A stretch of 64,000 nucleotides of DNA, from contig NZ_JACWCT010000089.1 of the NCBI RefSeq assembly GCF_016613415.1, positions 53,675 to 117,674 on the forward strand. Direction: 5' to 3'. This document shows positions 43,480 through 52,458 of this stretch, one piece after another. Source of the stretch: Methylobacterium ajmalii (GTDB lineage: Bacteria > Pseudomonadota > Alphaproteobacteria > Rhizobiales > Beijerinckiaceae). Numbering within the stretch: position 1 is the stretch's first letter; every line of letters begins with the position of its first letter. The notes under the pieces were generated by a model. That model saw only the letters and a list, made by a program, of their open reading frames with translations, ran no database searches and was not told the DNA's origin. The position numbers and the translations under genes are program-made.

Positions 43480-43854
43480 TTATCGACCGAGCAGCGCGGC
43501 GATCGCGCCCTGCAGGCGCGTCAGGTCCGCCCCGGTTGCGGCCCGCACCCGATGCCCGCCGGCCAGCTCGATCTCGACGAGACCCGACCCGGCCGGCACG
43601 TCGGCTGTGGCCGTAGCTGGAGGTGGCAGGGCGAGCGGGATGTAGGTCGATGGGGCTGCCGCAGCCGAGGTCCGCTGCTCGGCCAGCAAGACGCGCCGCC
43701 ATCGGAACAGCAAGCTGGAGTGCAGACCGTGCCGGCGGGCTACCTCCGAGGCTGTCGTGCCCGGATCGTCCGACTCGGCCAGGATGGCGCGCTTCTGCTC
43801 GGGCGACCAGACTTGGCGCGTGCCCGCAACAACGCCATGAGGAGAGTTGGCCAT
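43480..43854 (-). CDS. IS66-family TnpA (Orf1)
   Basis: 124 residues. The N-terminal helix-turn-helix has RQVWSPEQKRAILAES and TTASEVARRHGLHSSLLFRW, followed by the usual Pro/Ala linker and a C-terminal IEIELAGGHRV-type motif (here VEIELAGGHRVRAATGADL). It is full length for TnpA, but its partner TnpB is broken and TnpC is absent, so the element is inactive. Confidence 0.8.
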   Translation of the reverse strand: MANSPHGVVAGTRQVWSPEQKRAILAESDDPGTTASEVARRHGLHSSLLFRWRRVLLAEQRTSAAAAPSTYIPLALPPPATATADVPAGSGLVEIELAGGHRVRAATGADLTRLQGAIAALLGR

Positions 43855-44054
43855 AGGTCCAGACACAAGGCCGATACAACGCCATCTGACATCAGACACC
43901 GTAGCCAGAGCAAAACACTACAGGCACAAGGCCGCCGCCACCAGGAGCTTACCTTGAAGGCTATTTCCAGAATCTGGATATCCACTGCCTTCAATCGCGA
44001 CTATCAAGTTGCCGTGCGGTCGACCTAAGCGGGGGTCAAGTAAACATCGCTCAA

Positions 44055-45059
44055 TCAAATCAGGAGATAAATGTTTGGTCCCGGAGTTTGGTGGTGCGGG
44101 TCATTCGTGAACCTGGACGGGTCGTCTGTCCAGGCTTTGCAGATGGCCTCGTAGGGGGTGAGGCCGCGCAAGGTCTTGACGCGACGTGCGAAGTTATAGG
44201 CTGCGACAAAGTCGGCGAGGTGCTGTCGAAGTTGATCGTGGCTGTCGCAATGAAAGCGTTTCACGGTCGCTTCCTTGATCGTCCGGTTCATCCGCTCGAC
44301 CCGCCCGTTCGTCCAGGGATGACGGGGCTTGGTCAAGCGGTGCTCGATGTCGAGATTAACGCAAGCTCGCTCGAAAGCATGGCAGCGAAACGGCACCTTC
44401 TCAGCCCGCATGGCTTTGATGCCTTCGGGCTTCCAACCATCGCCGTTCGGATCGGTGATGTGTGTGCCATTGTCGGTGAACACAATCTGGATTTTGTAGG
44501 GAACAGCGGTGGCAAGGGCTTTGAGAAAGTCTCCCGCAATGCGGCGTGTCGCCTGTTCATGCAACTCGACGAACGCGAAATTTGACGCTCAATCAATTGT
44601 CATGAAGAGATAGATTTTGCCTTCCTGTGTTCTGATTTCGGCGATATCGATGTGAAAACAGCCGGTCGGATAGCATTTGAACTTGGAACGCTTCGGCTGC
44701 TCATCGCTCGTGTCTCGCAACCGTGAGATGCCATGGCGCTGCAAGCAACGATGTAAGGACGAGCGCGTCAGATGCGGGATCGTTGCCTAGAGCGCGTAGA
44801 GGCAATCATCCAGCGGAAGGAGAGTGTGGCGTCGGAACGCCACGATGACCGCCTCGTCCTCGCTCGACAGCACCGTGGATTTCGGTTCGCTCGGTCCTGT
44901 CTTGCAGTCTGCGGTCGAGCTCCGCTTCTCCCATTTGGCGACGGTCTTGGGATTGATGCCATAGCGCGTCGCGAGCTGCCTCGAGCTGTCTTGACTATAC
45001 TGGATCGCTCGACGGATTGCCGCAGTCGTTGTGGTGCTGCCGTGGTGAACCTGGCCCAT
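44055..45059 (-). pseudogene. IS481-family transposase with two nonsense codons
   Basis: One frame of 334 codons runs from MGQVHHGSTTTTAAIRRAIQ to the end and is broken by TAG after DDCLYAL (44787-44789) and TGA after FMTID (near 44583). Both fit single C-to-T changes from CAG and CGA. Helix-turn-helix, DDE (FTDNGTHITDP, TNGRVERMNRTIKEATV) and C-terminal parts are recognisable. It must be inactive. Confidence 0.85.
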
Positions 45060-45115
45060 AGCGCATCCTTCCACTCGCACGTGAAGAGTGCATCATCAAA
45101 CCCTGGGATCAAACG
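44072..45115 (-). mobile_element. IS481-family element, decayed
   Basis: Imperfect terminal inverted repeats of about 25 bp: TGTTTGGTCCCGGAGTTTGG at the left and CGTTTGATCCCAGGGTTTGA read inward from the right end. The transposase frame runs out through the left repeat and stops in flanking DNA. Confidence 0.7.
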
Positions 45116-45121
45116 TCTAGA

Positions 45122-46159
45122 ATGCCGCTGCGCGGCGTGAAGCAATTCTTCGAGCCGAAGACCGGGAAGACCTACTCGTACCACCGGGCGAGCGGCACGC
45201 CGATCAAGGCCGAGTGGGGTACCCCCGCCTTTGCGATCGAACTCGACAAGGCGGATCGCGCATGGCGCGAGAAGAAGGTTCAGGACGGCACCTTCGGCCA
45301 CCTGATCGACCAGCACCGCGCCGCTCCGGAATTCACCCGGCTGAAGCCGCGCACCCGGGCCGACTACGACAAGGTGTTCGATTTCCTGGAGCCGCTGCGG
45401 GCGATGCCGCTCGACCGGCCGTTCATGGTCGGACTGCGCAACAAGGCCTATGCGAAGCACGAGCGCCGGCTCGCGAACGACGTCGTGCAGGTGCTCTCGC
45501 GGGCCTGCGGCATCGGGATCGGCCTGCTGAAGGAGAACCCGGTCGACCACGTCGAGAAGGTGCGCAGGGCGACGGGGGAGAAGAGCCTGAACCGGCCGTG
45601 GACCTCCGGCGAGCGCGACGCGGTGCTCGCCGAACTGCCGGCACCGCTGAAGGGCCCGTTCGCTATGATGCACTACCTCGGGGTACGGCTCGGAGACGCG
45701 CGCGGAATGCGGCGCGATGCCTACCAAGGACGGGATGATTTCGTTCGTCACCGGCAAGGGAGCGGTGGAGGTCGCGGTACCCTGCCCGGAGCCGCCGGCC
45801 CGCATCCTCGACGCGCAGCCGGATCACGCCGCACATCTGTTCTCCGGCTCTGATGGCTCGCCGTGGTCCGAAGGCGGGTTTCACGCGAGCTGGCGCCGGG
45901 TGCGGCTGCGGCTCGAGAAGGAGGGAAGGTCAAGCCCGGGCTGACGCCGCACGGACTCCGGGACTCGGTGGCAACGGACCTGCGCGAGCTCGGCAAGACC
46001 GCGCGCGAGATCGCCGACATCCTCGGCCAGAGGACGATCTACGCCGTGCCGACCTACGCTCGCAGCACGGACATGCGGCGCTCGAACAAGCGCGTGATCG
46101 GCGATCTGTATGGAGAGAAGGAAGACCCAAGCGGAGAGGGCGGCGCACCCGATCGCTGA
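45122..46159 (+). pseudogene. Tyrosine recombinase (integrase) with two frameshifts
   Basis: The first frame (45122 to about 45720) has an N-terminal Arm/core-binding region and the catalytic Arg motif YLGVRLGDARGMRRDAY. Homology continues in a second frame (MISFVTGKGAVEVAVP) to about 45923, then in the original frame with LTPHGLRDSVATDL (His and Arg) and the Tyr in VPTYARSTDMRR. It carries one extra base near 45724 and one missing near 45923. It ends about 100 bp from the 3' end of tRNA-Gln, a classic integration site. Confidence 0.82.
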
Positions 46160-46257
46160 GCAGGTCCTTGTGTCAGGCGCCTAGAGCGGGTGTCTACAAC
46201 AGCACCACAAAACCCTAATGAGGTAGCGATTAAGTCGCTAAGTCATTGAAAACCTGA

Positions 46258-46331
46258 TGGCTGGGGGACGTGGATTCGAACCACGACTAACGGAGTCAGA
46301 GTCCGCTGTTCTACCGTTAAACTATCCCCCA
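46258..46331 (-). tRNA. tRNA-Gln (anticodon CTG)
   Basis: Read on the minus strand: acceptor stem TGGGGGA pairing with TCCCCCA, D-arm AGTTTAACGGTAGAAC, anticodon loop CTCTGAC (anticodon CTG), TPsiC arm with GGTTCGAATCC, discriminator G and encoded CCA. The 74-nt cloverleaf is complete. The 3' end points toward the integrase pseudogene. Confidence 0.95.
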
Positions 46332-46789
46332 ACGAGGCGGTGGCTGCTTCGGGTCCAGAGGAGCGTTCCGTCTGGCCGGGCTGGCCGGTCACCGCCTGCG
46401 GTGCGGTGCTGATAGGCTGGTTCGCCGGACCGGTCAAGGCCTTCTTGCGCGTGTCGTCCAGCCAGGGCGGCGGCCCGAGGATGGGGAGGGGAGAGGGGTA
46501 CGGCCCGCAAGGTCTCGGCCGGTCCGGATGCGGGCGCGATCGCGTCACGATCGGGGGCCGAACGGTGACGGGGCGGTCGCGGTCGGACAATACGCAGGGC
46601 GATCACGGACGCGACCGCAGCCCGACCGGTCGCGGGCGGTCGTTGACCGGTCCCGGTTCGGAGGAGGGCGGCCGCGATACACAACTTTTCCTTGGAGGCT
46701 GCGGAGTTTCACTTGATGACTGCGCGTTTCGCCCGATATGCCTGGACGACTCGGACGATGCCGGGTTGCTCAGATCGGGGTGGAAGCTC
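46332..46789. other. Leader region between tRNA-Gln and mucR
   Basis: 460 bp without a gene. It contains many short CGATCG/GACCGGTCG-type dyads (46530-46650) that could be regulatory or MucR autoregulatory sites, but no single strong promoter is readable. Confidence 0.35.
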
Positions 46790-47329
46790 GTGTCGGACGT
46801 CAACCTGGAGCAGCAGACTGAATTCGTCGGCCTCGCGGCCGACATCGTCTCGTCCTATGTGGCGAACAACAATCTTCAGGTGGCGGAACTGCCGGCTCTG
46901 ATCGCCTCGGTGCACGCGTCGCTGACGGCGCTCGGCCGGCCGGCCGAGGCGCCGGTCGAAGAGACGCGGGCCACGCCGGCGCAGATCCGCAAGTCGGTCA
47001 CTCCCGACCATCTGATGAGCTTCATCGACGGCAAGCCCTACCGGTCTCTCAAGCGCCACCTCACCTCGCAGGGCATGACGCCCGCCGAGTACCGCCAGAA
47101 GTTCGGTTTGCCGCACGACTATCCGATGGTCGCGGCGAGCTACGCCGCCCAGCGCTCGGCCCTGGCCAAGAGCCTGGGCCTCGGGCAGCGCCGCCGTGAT
47201 GCCGCGGCGGCCGCCCGCGAGGAAGCCCTGCAGGAAGCCGCGCAGGAGGCACCCCGGGCCGAGGCTGCCGCCGACGAGGCGCCGCCGGAGAAGCCCGCCC
47301 GCCGCCGGTCGCGCAAGGCGGCCGAGTAG
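46790..47329 (+). CDS. mucR: MucR/Ros-family transcriptional regulator
   Basis: 179 residues from a GTG with GGAAG upstream. The N-terminal oligomerisation part reads VNLEQQTEFVGLAADIVSSY. The DNA-binding part has DGKPYRSLKRHL, MTPAEYRQKFGLPHDYPMV and YAAQRSALAKSLGLGQ, and an Ala/Glu/Arg-rich tail follows. The zinc ligands of Ros appear replaced (Ser and Asp for Cys, Gly for the second His), as in zinc-free Mlr-type MucR proteins. It is a global nucleoid-type repressor of surface and symbiosis genes in related bacteria. Confidence 0.88.
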   Translation: MSDVNLEQQTEFVGLAADIVSSYVANNNLQVAELPALIASVHASLTALGRPAEAPVEETRATPAQIRKSVTPDHLMSFIDGKPYRSLKRHLTSQGMTPAEYRQKFGLPHDYPMVAASYAAQRSALAKSLGLGQRRRDAAAAAREEALQEAAQEAPRAEAAADEAPPEKPARRRSRKAAE

Positions 47330-47330
47330 G

Positions 47331-47477
47331 ATGGAGCTCGCCAATCCCTGGCGTCAGCCGCGGGGGCGGCGGCTGCCGTCGCGCGAGCGGATGCTGTTGC
47401 TCCTGACCGGGACCGCGATCGGGGCGGTCGGCATCGTGCTGTCGGGCGCCGAGCTGCTGGGGCATTGGCTCGGATGA
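47331..47477 (+). CDS. Small single-span membrane protein
   Basis: 48 residues: a basic N-terminus (MELANPWRQPRGRRLPSRER) and one span (MLLLLTGTAIGAVGIVLSGA). It begins one base after the mucR stop and its own stop overlaps the next start (ATGA), so it is translated in a coupled operon. No family recognised. Confidence 0.6.
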   Translation: MELANPWRQPRGRRLPSRERMLLLLTGTAIGAVGIVLSGAELLGHWLG

Positions 47478-47971
47478 CCGGTCGGCCGCACCGGCACGCG
47501 GGCGTGGCCGGCCTCGTCCTCGCAGGCCTGGTTCTGGCAGGGGCGCCCGCCGCGGCGCGGGAGACGGGCGCGGCGCCCGCCGCCGCGACCATCCGGGCCT
47601 GCACCGGCAAGGCGCTGCCCGAGTACCGGAAGGGCGCCTGCCTCGACGACGCCGCCAAGGCGCTGCGCGAGCGGCTCGCGGCGGCCGTCGAGCGCAAGCT
47701 CGCCGCCATCGCGGCGGTCGCCACCCGTACGCCGAGCCCCGGGAGCCTCGCCGGCCGCGAGGATGCGGAGAACTGGCGCAAGGCGTTCCAGGCGGCGCAG
47801 GCCGCCTGGGAGGAGTACTTCCGGCGCCACTGCGACAGTCTCTACGACTTCGACTACCATGGCGGCTCCGCGGCGGGGACGCTCGCCTCGGAATGCAAGA
47901 TCCGGCTGCTCGCCGCCCGGATCGACGAGATCGGGGACGGGGCTGCGCGCCGCGACGGAGCACGCCGATGA
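47474..47971 (+). CDS. LprI-like (DUF1311) secreted protein
   Basis: 165 residues with a signal peptide (GVAGLVLAGLVLAGAPAAA). The mature part has the DUF1311/lysozyme-inhibitor LprI pattern: ACTGKALPEYRKGACLDDAA, then WRKAFQAAQAAWEEYFRRHC and GTLASECKIRLLAARIDEI, with four Cys likely in two disulfides. It may inhibit lysozyme or interact with the cell wall. It is coupled by ATGA overlaps to both neighbours. Confidence 0.75.
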   Translation: MTGRPHRHAGVAGLVLAGLVLAGAPAAARETGAAPAAATIRACTGKALPEYRKGACLDDAAKALRERLAAAVERKLAAIAAVATRTPSPGSLAGREDAENWRKAFQAAQAAWEEYFRRHCDSLYDFDYHGGSAAGTLASECKIRLLAARIDEIGDGAARRDGARR

Positions 47972-48195
47972 CGGCACCGCTGACCTTCGAGGACGATGTC
48001 GAGGCGCGGCTAGGCGCCCTCGAGCTGATCGTCGCCGCGCTGCTGCGCGAGCGCATCGCCCGAGACCCCGACGCCCGTGAGGCGGTGCTGGAGGAGGTCC
48101 GGCGCGAGGCGCGGGTGCCGGTTCCGCCGACCCCGAAGACCGAGGCGGCCCTCGCCAAGGCGCTCGCCCTCGCGGAGATCATCTTGGCGCCCTGA
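47968..48195 (+). CDS. Small helical hypothetical protein
   Basis: 75 residues, starting in an ATGA overlap with the LprI-like gene. It is rich in Ala/Leu/Glu/Arg helices (VEARLGALELIVAALLRERI) with a short Pro hinge, and soluble. No family recognised. It is the last gene of the mucR unit, followed by degenerate 22-bp repeats and a terminator. Confidence 0.55.
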   Translation: MTAPLTFEDDVEARLGALELIVAALLRERIARDPDAREAVLEEVRREARVPVPPTPKTEAALAKALALAEIILAP

Positions 48196-48253
48196 CGGAC
48201 GCTCGTTCGGCGCCCTGACGGGCGTAGTTCGGCGTCTCGCCAGACACGGTTCG
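48187..48253. repeat. Degenerate 22-23 bp tandem repeat
   Basis: Three imperfect units each begin GCGCC or GCGTC and end GTTCG (48187-48209, 48210-48231, 48232-48253); a fourth start follows. It overlaps the 3' end of the last gene of the mucR unit. Confidence 0.55.
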
Positions 48254-48285
48254 GCGCCTCCGCCGATCCGTCGGTCCGGACGGAC

Positions 48286-48315
48286 GAAGGGCCGGTCCTT
48301 TCGGGCCGGCCCTTC
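48286..48315 (+). terminator. Intrinsic terminator of the mucR unit
   Basis: GAAGGGCCGG pairs with CCGGCCCTTC around a ten-base loop and is followed by TTTCT. It lies between convergent genes and could serve both. Confidence 0.78.
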
Positions 48316-48371
48316 TTTCTGTATGCCATCGCGCCGGGCAAGACCGCCCGCTCGCGAGAGCGGTTCAGGCG

Positions 48372-48899
48372 TCAGTAGCCGTAGCCATAGGACACGCAGG
48401 TCCCGTAGGCGTCGTCGTAATACGCGTAGGGACCACAGCCGGCGTAGGAAACGCCGTAGCCGCCGCCGTAACCGCCGTAATAGCCGACGTTCGAGAGCCC
48501 GTAGCCGAGCCCGAGACCCAGGCCGACCCCGGCGAGGCCGTAGCCCAGGCCGCGCCCGTAGCCGCCGCGATAGCCGTAGCCGCGATACCCGCCATAACCG
48601 CCGCGGTATCCGCCGAACCCGACGCCCCGGTAGCCGCCGCGGTAACCGCCGAGGCCGCCCCGGTAGCCGGCTCCGAGGCCGACGCCCCGGTACCCACCGC
48701 CGAAACCCGCGCCCCTGTAGCCGCCGCCGAGCGCGCCGCCGCGGAGCCCAGCCCCGCCGAAGCCGCCCCGGAAACCACCGCCGCCGAAGCCGCCGCCGCC
48801 GAAGCCGCCTCCCCGGAAGCCGCCGCGGGCATCGGCCCCGGCGGTGGACAGGGCGAGGGCGCCGGCCGCGAGGGCGGATGCGAGAACGAGATGCCTCAT
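48372..48899 (-). CDS. Gly/Tyr-rich secreted protein
   Basis: 175 residues: a signal peptide (MRHLVLASALAAGALALSTA) and a mature chain made of GGFGGGGFGG and GGYRG(G/V) repeats turning into YGGYGGGYG, with two Cys near the end. The composition is like structural or surface-coating proteins. Arg residues alternate with Gly, so it may bind polyanions. The repeat-rich coding makes length variation likely. Confidence 0.72.
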   Translation of the reverse strand: MRHLVLASALAAGALALSTAGADARGGFRGGGFGGGGFGGGGFRGGFGGAGLRGGALGGGYRGAGFGGGYRGVGLGAGYRGGLGGYRGGYRGVGFGGYRGGYGGYRGYGYRGGYGRGLGYGLAGVGLGLGLGYGLSNVGYYGGYGGGYGVSYAGCGPYAYYDDAYGTCVSYGYGY

Positions 48900-49073
48900 G
48901 GCACCACCTCCTAATCGTGAAGAAAGGGTTTCCTTCAGGGCCGGACAACGTCGGGCCGCTGGGGTGGTTCGAAGCCCTTTCGTCGCGCCTCGCCGGCTCG
49001 CGGGTTCGTGACCCGGCCGGGACCGCCCCGGGGACGGCGCCCCGGACCGCAGCGCCGCGCCGGGATCCGCCCT

Positions 49074-50489
49074 CTATCCCCGATGCGTGACCCGTGGCCC
49101 GCTCAAGGAGGGCCAGGGCTGGGCCGCCTCGAAGGCGCGCGACGCCGCGAGCACCCGGGCATCGGCCCCCATCGGCCCGACGATCTGCAGGCCGACCGGC
49201 AAGCCTGCTTCCGTCAGCCCGCAGGGTACGCTCGCCGCCGGCTGGCCGGTGAGGTTGAACGGGTAGGAGAACGGCGTCCAGTTCAGCCAGTCGTCGCCGA
49301 AGGCGCCGCCCGGCGGCGTCAGGTTGTCGGCCGTGAAGGCCGGGGTGGCGAGGGCGGGGGTCAGGAGCAGGTCGTAGGTTTGATGGAACCGCGCCATCGC
49401 GGTGAACAGGGCGCCCCGGGCGTTGAGGGCGGCGACGAAATCCGGCGCCGAGATCTGCCGTCCGCGCTCGGCTGCCGCCCGCAGGGCCGGCTCGACGAGG
49501 CTGCGCTGGTCCTCGGGGATTCCCCGCAGCACGCACCAGGCCCCGACGAGCCAGATGCCGTTGAGGGTCTCGACCGGGTCGGCGAAGCCCGGATCGGCCT
49601 CCTCCACGGTGGCGCCGAGATCCGCGAAGGCCTTGGCCGCCGCCTCGGTCAGCCGCGCCACCTCGGGGTCGATGCCGGTGGCGTAGCCGAGGCGCGGGCT
49701 CCAGGCGATCCGCAGGCCCCGCACCCCGTCCTCGAAGCCGGCGAGGTAGTCCGGCGGCTCGGCGAGCGCGGCCGCCATGTCGCGGGAATCGGGACGACTG
49801 ATCGCCTGCATCATCAGGGCGGAATCGCGCACGCCCCGGGTCATCGGGCCGAGATGCGCCACCGGCCCGAACGGCGAGGGCGGGAAGGCCGGCACCCGGC
49901 CGAAGCTGGGTTTCAGCCCGTAGATGCCGCAGAAGGCCGCCGGGATGCGGATCGAGCCGGCCCCGTCGGTGCCGATATGCAGGAGCCCGAGGTTGAGCGC
50001 CGCCGCCGCGGCGGCCCCGGCCGAGGAGCCGCCGGTGGTCTTCTGCGTGTCCCAGGGGTTGCGGGTCGGGCCGGTATGGGTCGAGTCGCCGAGCCCCTTC
50101 CAGCCGAATTCCGGCATCGTGGTCTTGGCGAGCGGGATGGCGCCGGCCTCGATCAGGCGGTCGACGATCGGAGCGTTCTCGGTCGCCGGAGCGTCCGAGG
50201 TGGTGAGCGAGCCGCGCCGCATCGGATGGCCGGCCCAGGCGATGTTGTCCTTGACCGTGAAGGTGAGGCCGTCGAGGGGGCCGCGGGGCTCGCCCTTGGC
50301 CCAGCGCCCCGCGGAGGCGGTGGCCGCCGCCAGGGCGCCGTCGCGGTCGACGAGCACGAAGGCGTCGAGGTCCGGTCCGTGGCGGTCGATGCGGTCGAGG
50401 GCGTCGGCCACCACCTCCCGGGGCGACAGGGTGCGGTCGCGGTAGGCGTGCAGCGTGGCGGTGCCGTCGAGGTCGCGGATCTCGGTCAT
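49074..50489 (-). CDS. Amidase signature-family enzyme
   Basis: 471 residues. The Ser-cisSer-Lys triad is visible: Lys in GLTFTVKDNIAW, the cis-Ser in TTGGSSAGAAAAAA and the nucleophile Ser in GTDGAGSIRIPAAFCG. It hydrolyses amides or acts on aryl-malonate-type substrates. GGGAG precedes the ATG at 50489; an ATG at 50510 overlapping the glycosyltransferase stop is an alternative. It is the last gene of the minus-strand run that starts with the carotenoid-type desaturase. Confidence 0.9.
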   Translation of the reverse strand: MTEIRDLDGTATLHAYRDRTLSPREVVADALDRIDRHGPDLDAFVLVDRDGALAAATASAGRWAKGEPRGPLDGLTFTVKDNIAWAGHPMRRGSLTTSDAPATENAPIVDRLIEAGAIPLAKTTMPEFGWKGLGDSTHTGPTRNPWDTQKTTGGSSAGAAAAAALNLGLLHIGTDGAGSIRIPAAFCGIYGLKPSFGRVPAFPPSPFGPVAHLGPMTRGVRDSALMMQAISRPDSRDMAAALAEPPDYLAGFEDGVRGLRIAWSPRLGYATGIDPEVARLTEAAAKAFADLGATVEEADPGFADPVETLNGIWLVGAWCVLRGIPEDQRSLVEPALRAAAERGRQISAPDFVAALNARGALFTAMARFHQTYDLLLTPALATPAFTADNLTPPGGAFGDDWLNWTPFSYPFNLTGQPAASVPCGLTEAGLPVGLQIVGPMGADARVLAASRAFEAAQPWPSLSGPRVTHRG

Positions 50490-50509
50490 CGAATCTCCCT
50501 TCGATCGCA

Positions 50510-51634
50510 TCACGCCGCCGGGTAGGTGCGCCCCTTCCAGGTGGCCACCCCCGCCCGGCGCGGGCGCAGGAGCGCGTTCCATTGCAAGGCCAGCGCCAAC
50601 GCCACGGTGAGGGGATGGAGCGCGATCGTCCAGGGGTCTTCGCGGGTGGCAAGCGTGATCGCCGCGCGGGTGGCGAGCGACACGGCGAGCGCGGCGGCGG
50701 CGAGCGGCAGGCTGCCGGCACCCAGCAGCGCCGCGATCACGAGCAGCAGCGGCAGGACGTGGCCGGCGCCGAGCAGCAGGGTCCAGACCGGGAGCGCCCG
50801 GGGCGTCGCCATGCCCTCGTGGGCGTTCTTCGAGAAGCCGGCCCAGGCCTGGGAAAAGTCGGTGTACATCCGGCAGGTCGCGAGGTCGGTGGCCGCCACG
50901 AGGTCGGTGGCGAGGCCGGCGCCGCGGAACAACCGGGCCAGGCGCACGCCGTCGTGCAGGCACCCGCGGATCGCCCCGTGGCCGCCGACCCGGCGATAGG
51001 CCTCGGCCTCCACCATCACGATCTGGCCGCAGGCCGCGCCGAGGCCGGGATCGGTCAACCGGCGCATCAGCGGGATCGGCAGGTAGCCGAGCAGCACGAA
51101 GTTGATCATCGGCACGGTCAGGCGCTCGCCCCAGGTGCCGGTGACCTGCCGCGGCACGCCGCTCACGAGGGCGGCATTCGCCGCCGCGCCCGCCAGCGCC
51201 GCGGCGCCGCCGGGGGCGAGGCGCACGTCGGCGTCGATGAACAGGAGGTGGCGCCCGGTCGCGGCCTGCCCGAGGACGTGGCAGGCGTGGTTCTTGCCGG
51301 TCCAGCCCGCCGGCAGGGGCGGCACCGCGATCAGGCGCAGGCGCGGATCCCGCGCGGCGATCTCGGCGACGATCGCCGCCGTCGCGTCGGTCGAGTGGTC
51401 GTCGGCGACGATGACCTCGATCGGGACGCCGGTGCCGGCGAGCGCCGCCTCCAGGGTCGGGCGGATGTTGGCGGCCTCGTTGCGGGCCGGGATCAGGATC
51501 GACACGAGGCCGTCCGGCGCCGGCGCTTCCGAACGCCGGCGCAGGGCCAGGAGGTTCGTCATCGCGAGGCCGGCCGGCAGCAACGCCAGGGCCAGGGCGA
51601 GGACGTCCAGGGCGAGGCAGGCCAGGATCGTCAC
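50510..51634 (-). CDS. Family 2 glycosyltransferase (CrtQ-like context)
   Basis: 374 residues: an N-terminal membrane span, a GT-A domain (LVSILIPARNEAANI, VIVADDHSTDAT, the DxD-type LLFIDADVRL, and CLHDGVRLARLFRGAG-type acceptor region) and two or three C-terminal spans. The GTG start overlaps the acyltransferase stop (GTGA). In carotenoid operons such enzymes add a sugar to a carotenoid carboxylate, as CrtQ does for staphyloxanthin. A hopanoid role is an alternative. Confidence 0.82.
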   Translation of the reverse strand: MTILACLALDVLALALALLPAGLAMTNLLALRRRSEAPAPDGLVSILIPARNEAANIRPTLEAALAGTGVPIEVIVADDHSTDATAAIVAEIAARDPRLRLIAVPPLPAGWTGKNHACHVLGQAATGRHLLFIDADVRLAPGGAAALAGAAANAALVSGVPRQVTGTWGERLTVPMINFVLLGYLPIPLMRRLTDPGLGAACGQIVMVEAEAYRRVGGHGAIRGCLHDGVRLARLFRGAGLATDLVAATDLATCRMYTDFSQAWAGFSKNAHEGMATPRALPVWTLLLGAGHVLPLLLVIAALLGAGSLPLAAAALAVSLATRAAITLATREDPWTIALHPLTVALALALQWNALLRPRRAGVATWKGRTYPAA

Positions 51635-52458
51635 GGCGCCCGGCCCTCGCGATGGCCGGCGACGAAGCGGCGCCCGGTCAGCATCGCCGTCAGCCGGTGC
51701 CAGGCGTCGTAGACGCCGCCGACGCCGCGCCGCCCGTCGACGAGCGGGGTGAAGCGGGCGGGATCGCGGCTGCGCACGTCGGCGCCGAGGCGGTCGAGGG
51801 TCGCGGTCAGGTCGGCCTCCAGGCGGGCGAGGCGCTCCGGGCGGGGCAGGGCGAGGAGGTCGCGGGCTGGCACCGCCGGCCCGAAGGCGGCGCAGGCTTC
51901 CGCCCCGCGCTCCTCCCAGAAGGCGTAGTCGAGGGCGAGCGGCACCACCAGGGCGTCGGGAGCCAGCTCGGGCAACCGCGCGACGCCGGGGCGCAATCCC
52001 AGCGGCCGCTCGCGCACGTCGCTGAAGCGCCCTTGCGCGGTGATCCACATGACGCGCCCCGGCCGCTCCAGGATCTTTCGCGACGCGGCCATGAAGGCGG
52101 CCGCACCGCGAGGCGAATCGAGGTCGACCCCGAAGGCGCCCATGCGGGAGAAGATCCGGTAGCGGGCGAGCATCGCGGCGTCGAACGGCGCGTAGCTCTC
52201 GGCCTCCGGATAGAAGCGCTGGGCGAGCAGGATGATGATCGCCGCGTCCCACCAGGCCGGGTGGTTGCAGTAGATCACCACCGGCCCGGAGGCGGGGAGC
52301 GCCGGCGCCGCCCCCCAGCCGGCGATGCGCACGGCGTTGAGGTGGCGCCGGGCGTAGCGGGCGAAGTACACGCCCATGAAGCGCCAGACGGCGGGGGAGC
52401 GGGCGGCGACCGGATCGGGCGGCAGACCGCGCCCGGACGGGCGGGCCCGCCCGCTCAC
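51631..52458 (-). CDS. Acyltransferase (PlsC/CrtO-like)
   Basis: 275 residues. The HxxxxD-type motif is YCNHPAWWDAA near residue 75, with a substrate motif MWITAQGRFSDVRERP near 155. It is a lysophosphatidic-acid-acyltransferase-type fold. The GTG start overlaps the desaturase stop and its own stop overlaps the glycosyltransferase start, so the three are tightly coupled. It may esterify the glycosylated carotenoid (inference from context). Confidence 0.78.
   Translation of the reverse strand: MSGRARPSGRGLPPDPVAARSPAVWRFMGVYFARYARRHLNAVRIAGWGAAPALPASGPVVIYCNHPAWWDAAIIILLAQRFYPEAESYAPFDAAMLARYRIFSRMGAFGVDLDSPRGAAAFMAASRKILERPGRVMWITAQGRFSDVRERPLGLRPGVARLPELAPDALVVPLALDYAFWEERGAEACAAFGPAVPARDLLALPRPERLARLEADLTATLDRLGADVRSRDPARFTPLVDGRRGVGGVYDAWHRLTAMLTGRRFVAGHREGRAP

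Noticed and set aside
33099-46331. A second copy of the tRNA-Gln 3' end as the far island boundary
   Set aside because: I looked for the GATTCGAACCACG and GGCTGGGGGACG motifs elsewhere in the window and did not see one.
46243-46590. A 115-codon minus-strand frame
   Set aside because: It runs through the tRNA-Gln gene and has shadow-like Pro/Arg composition.
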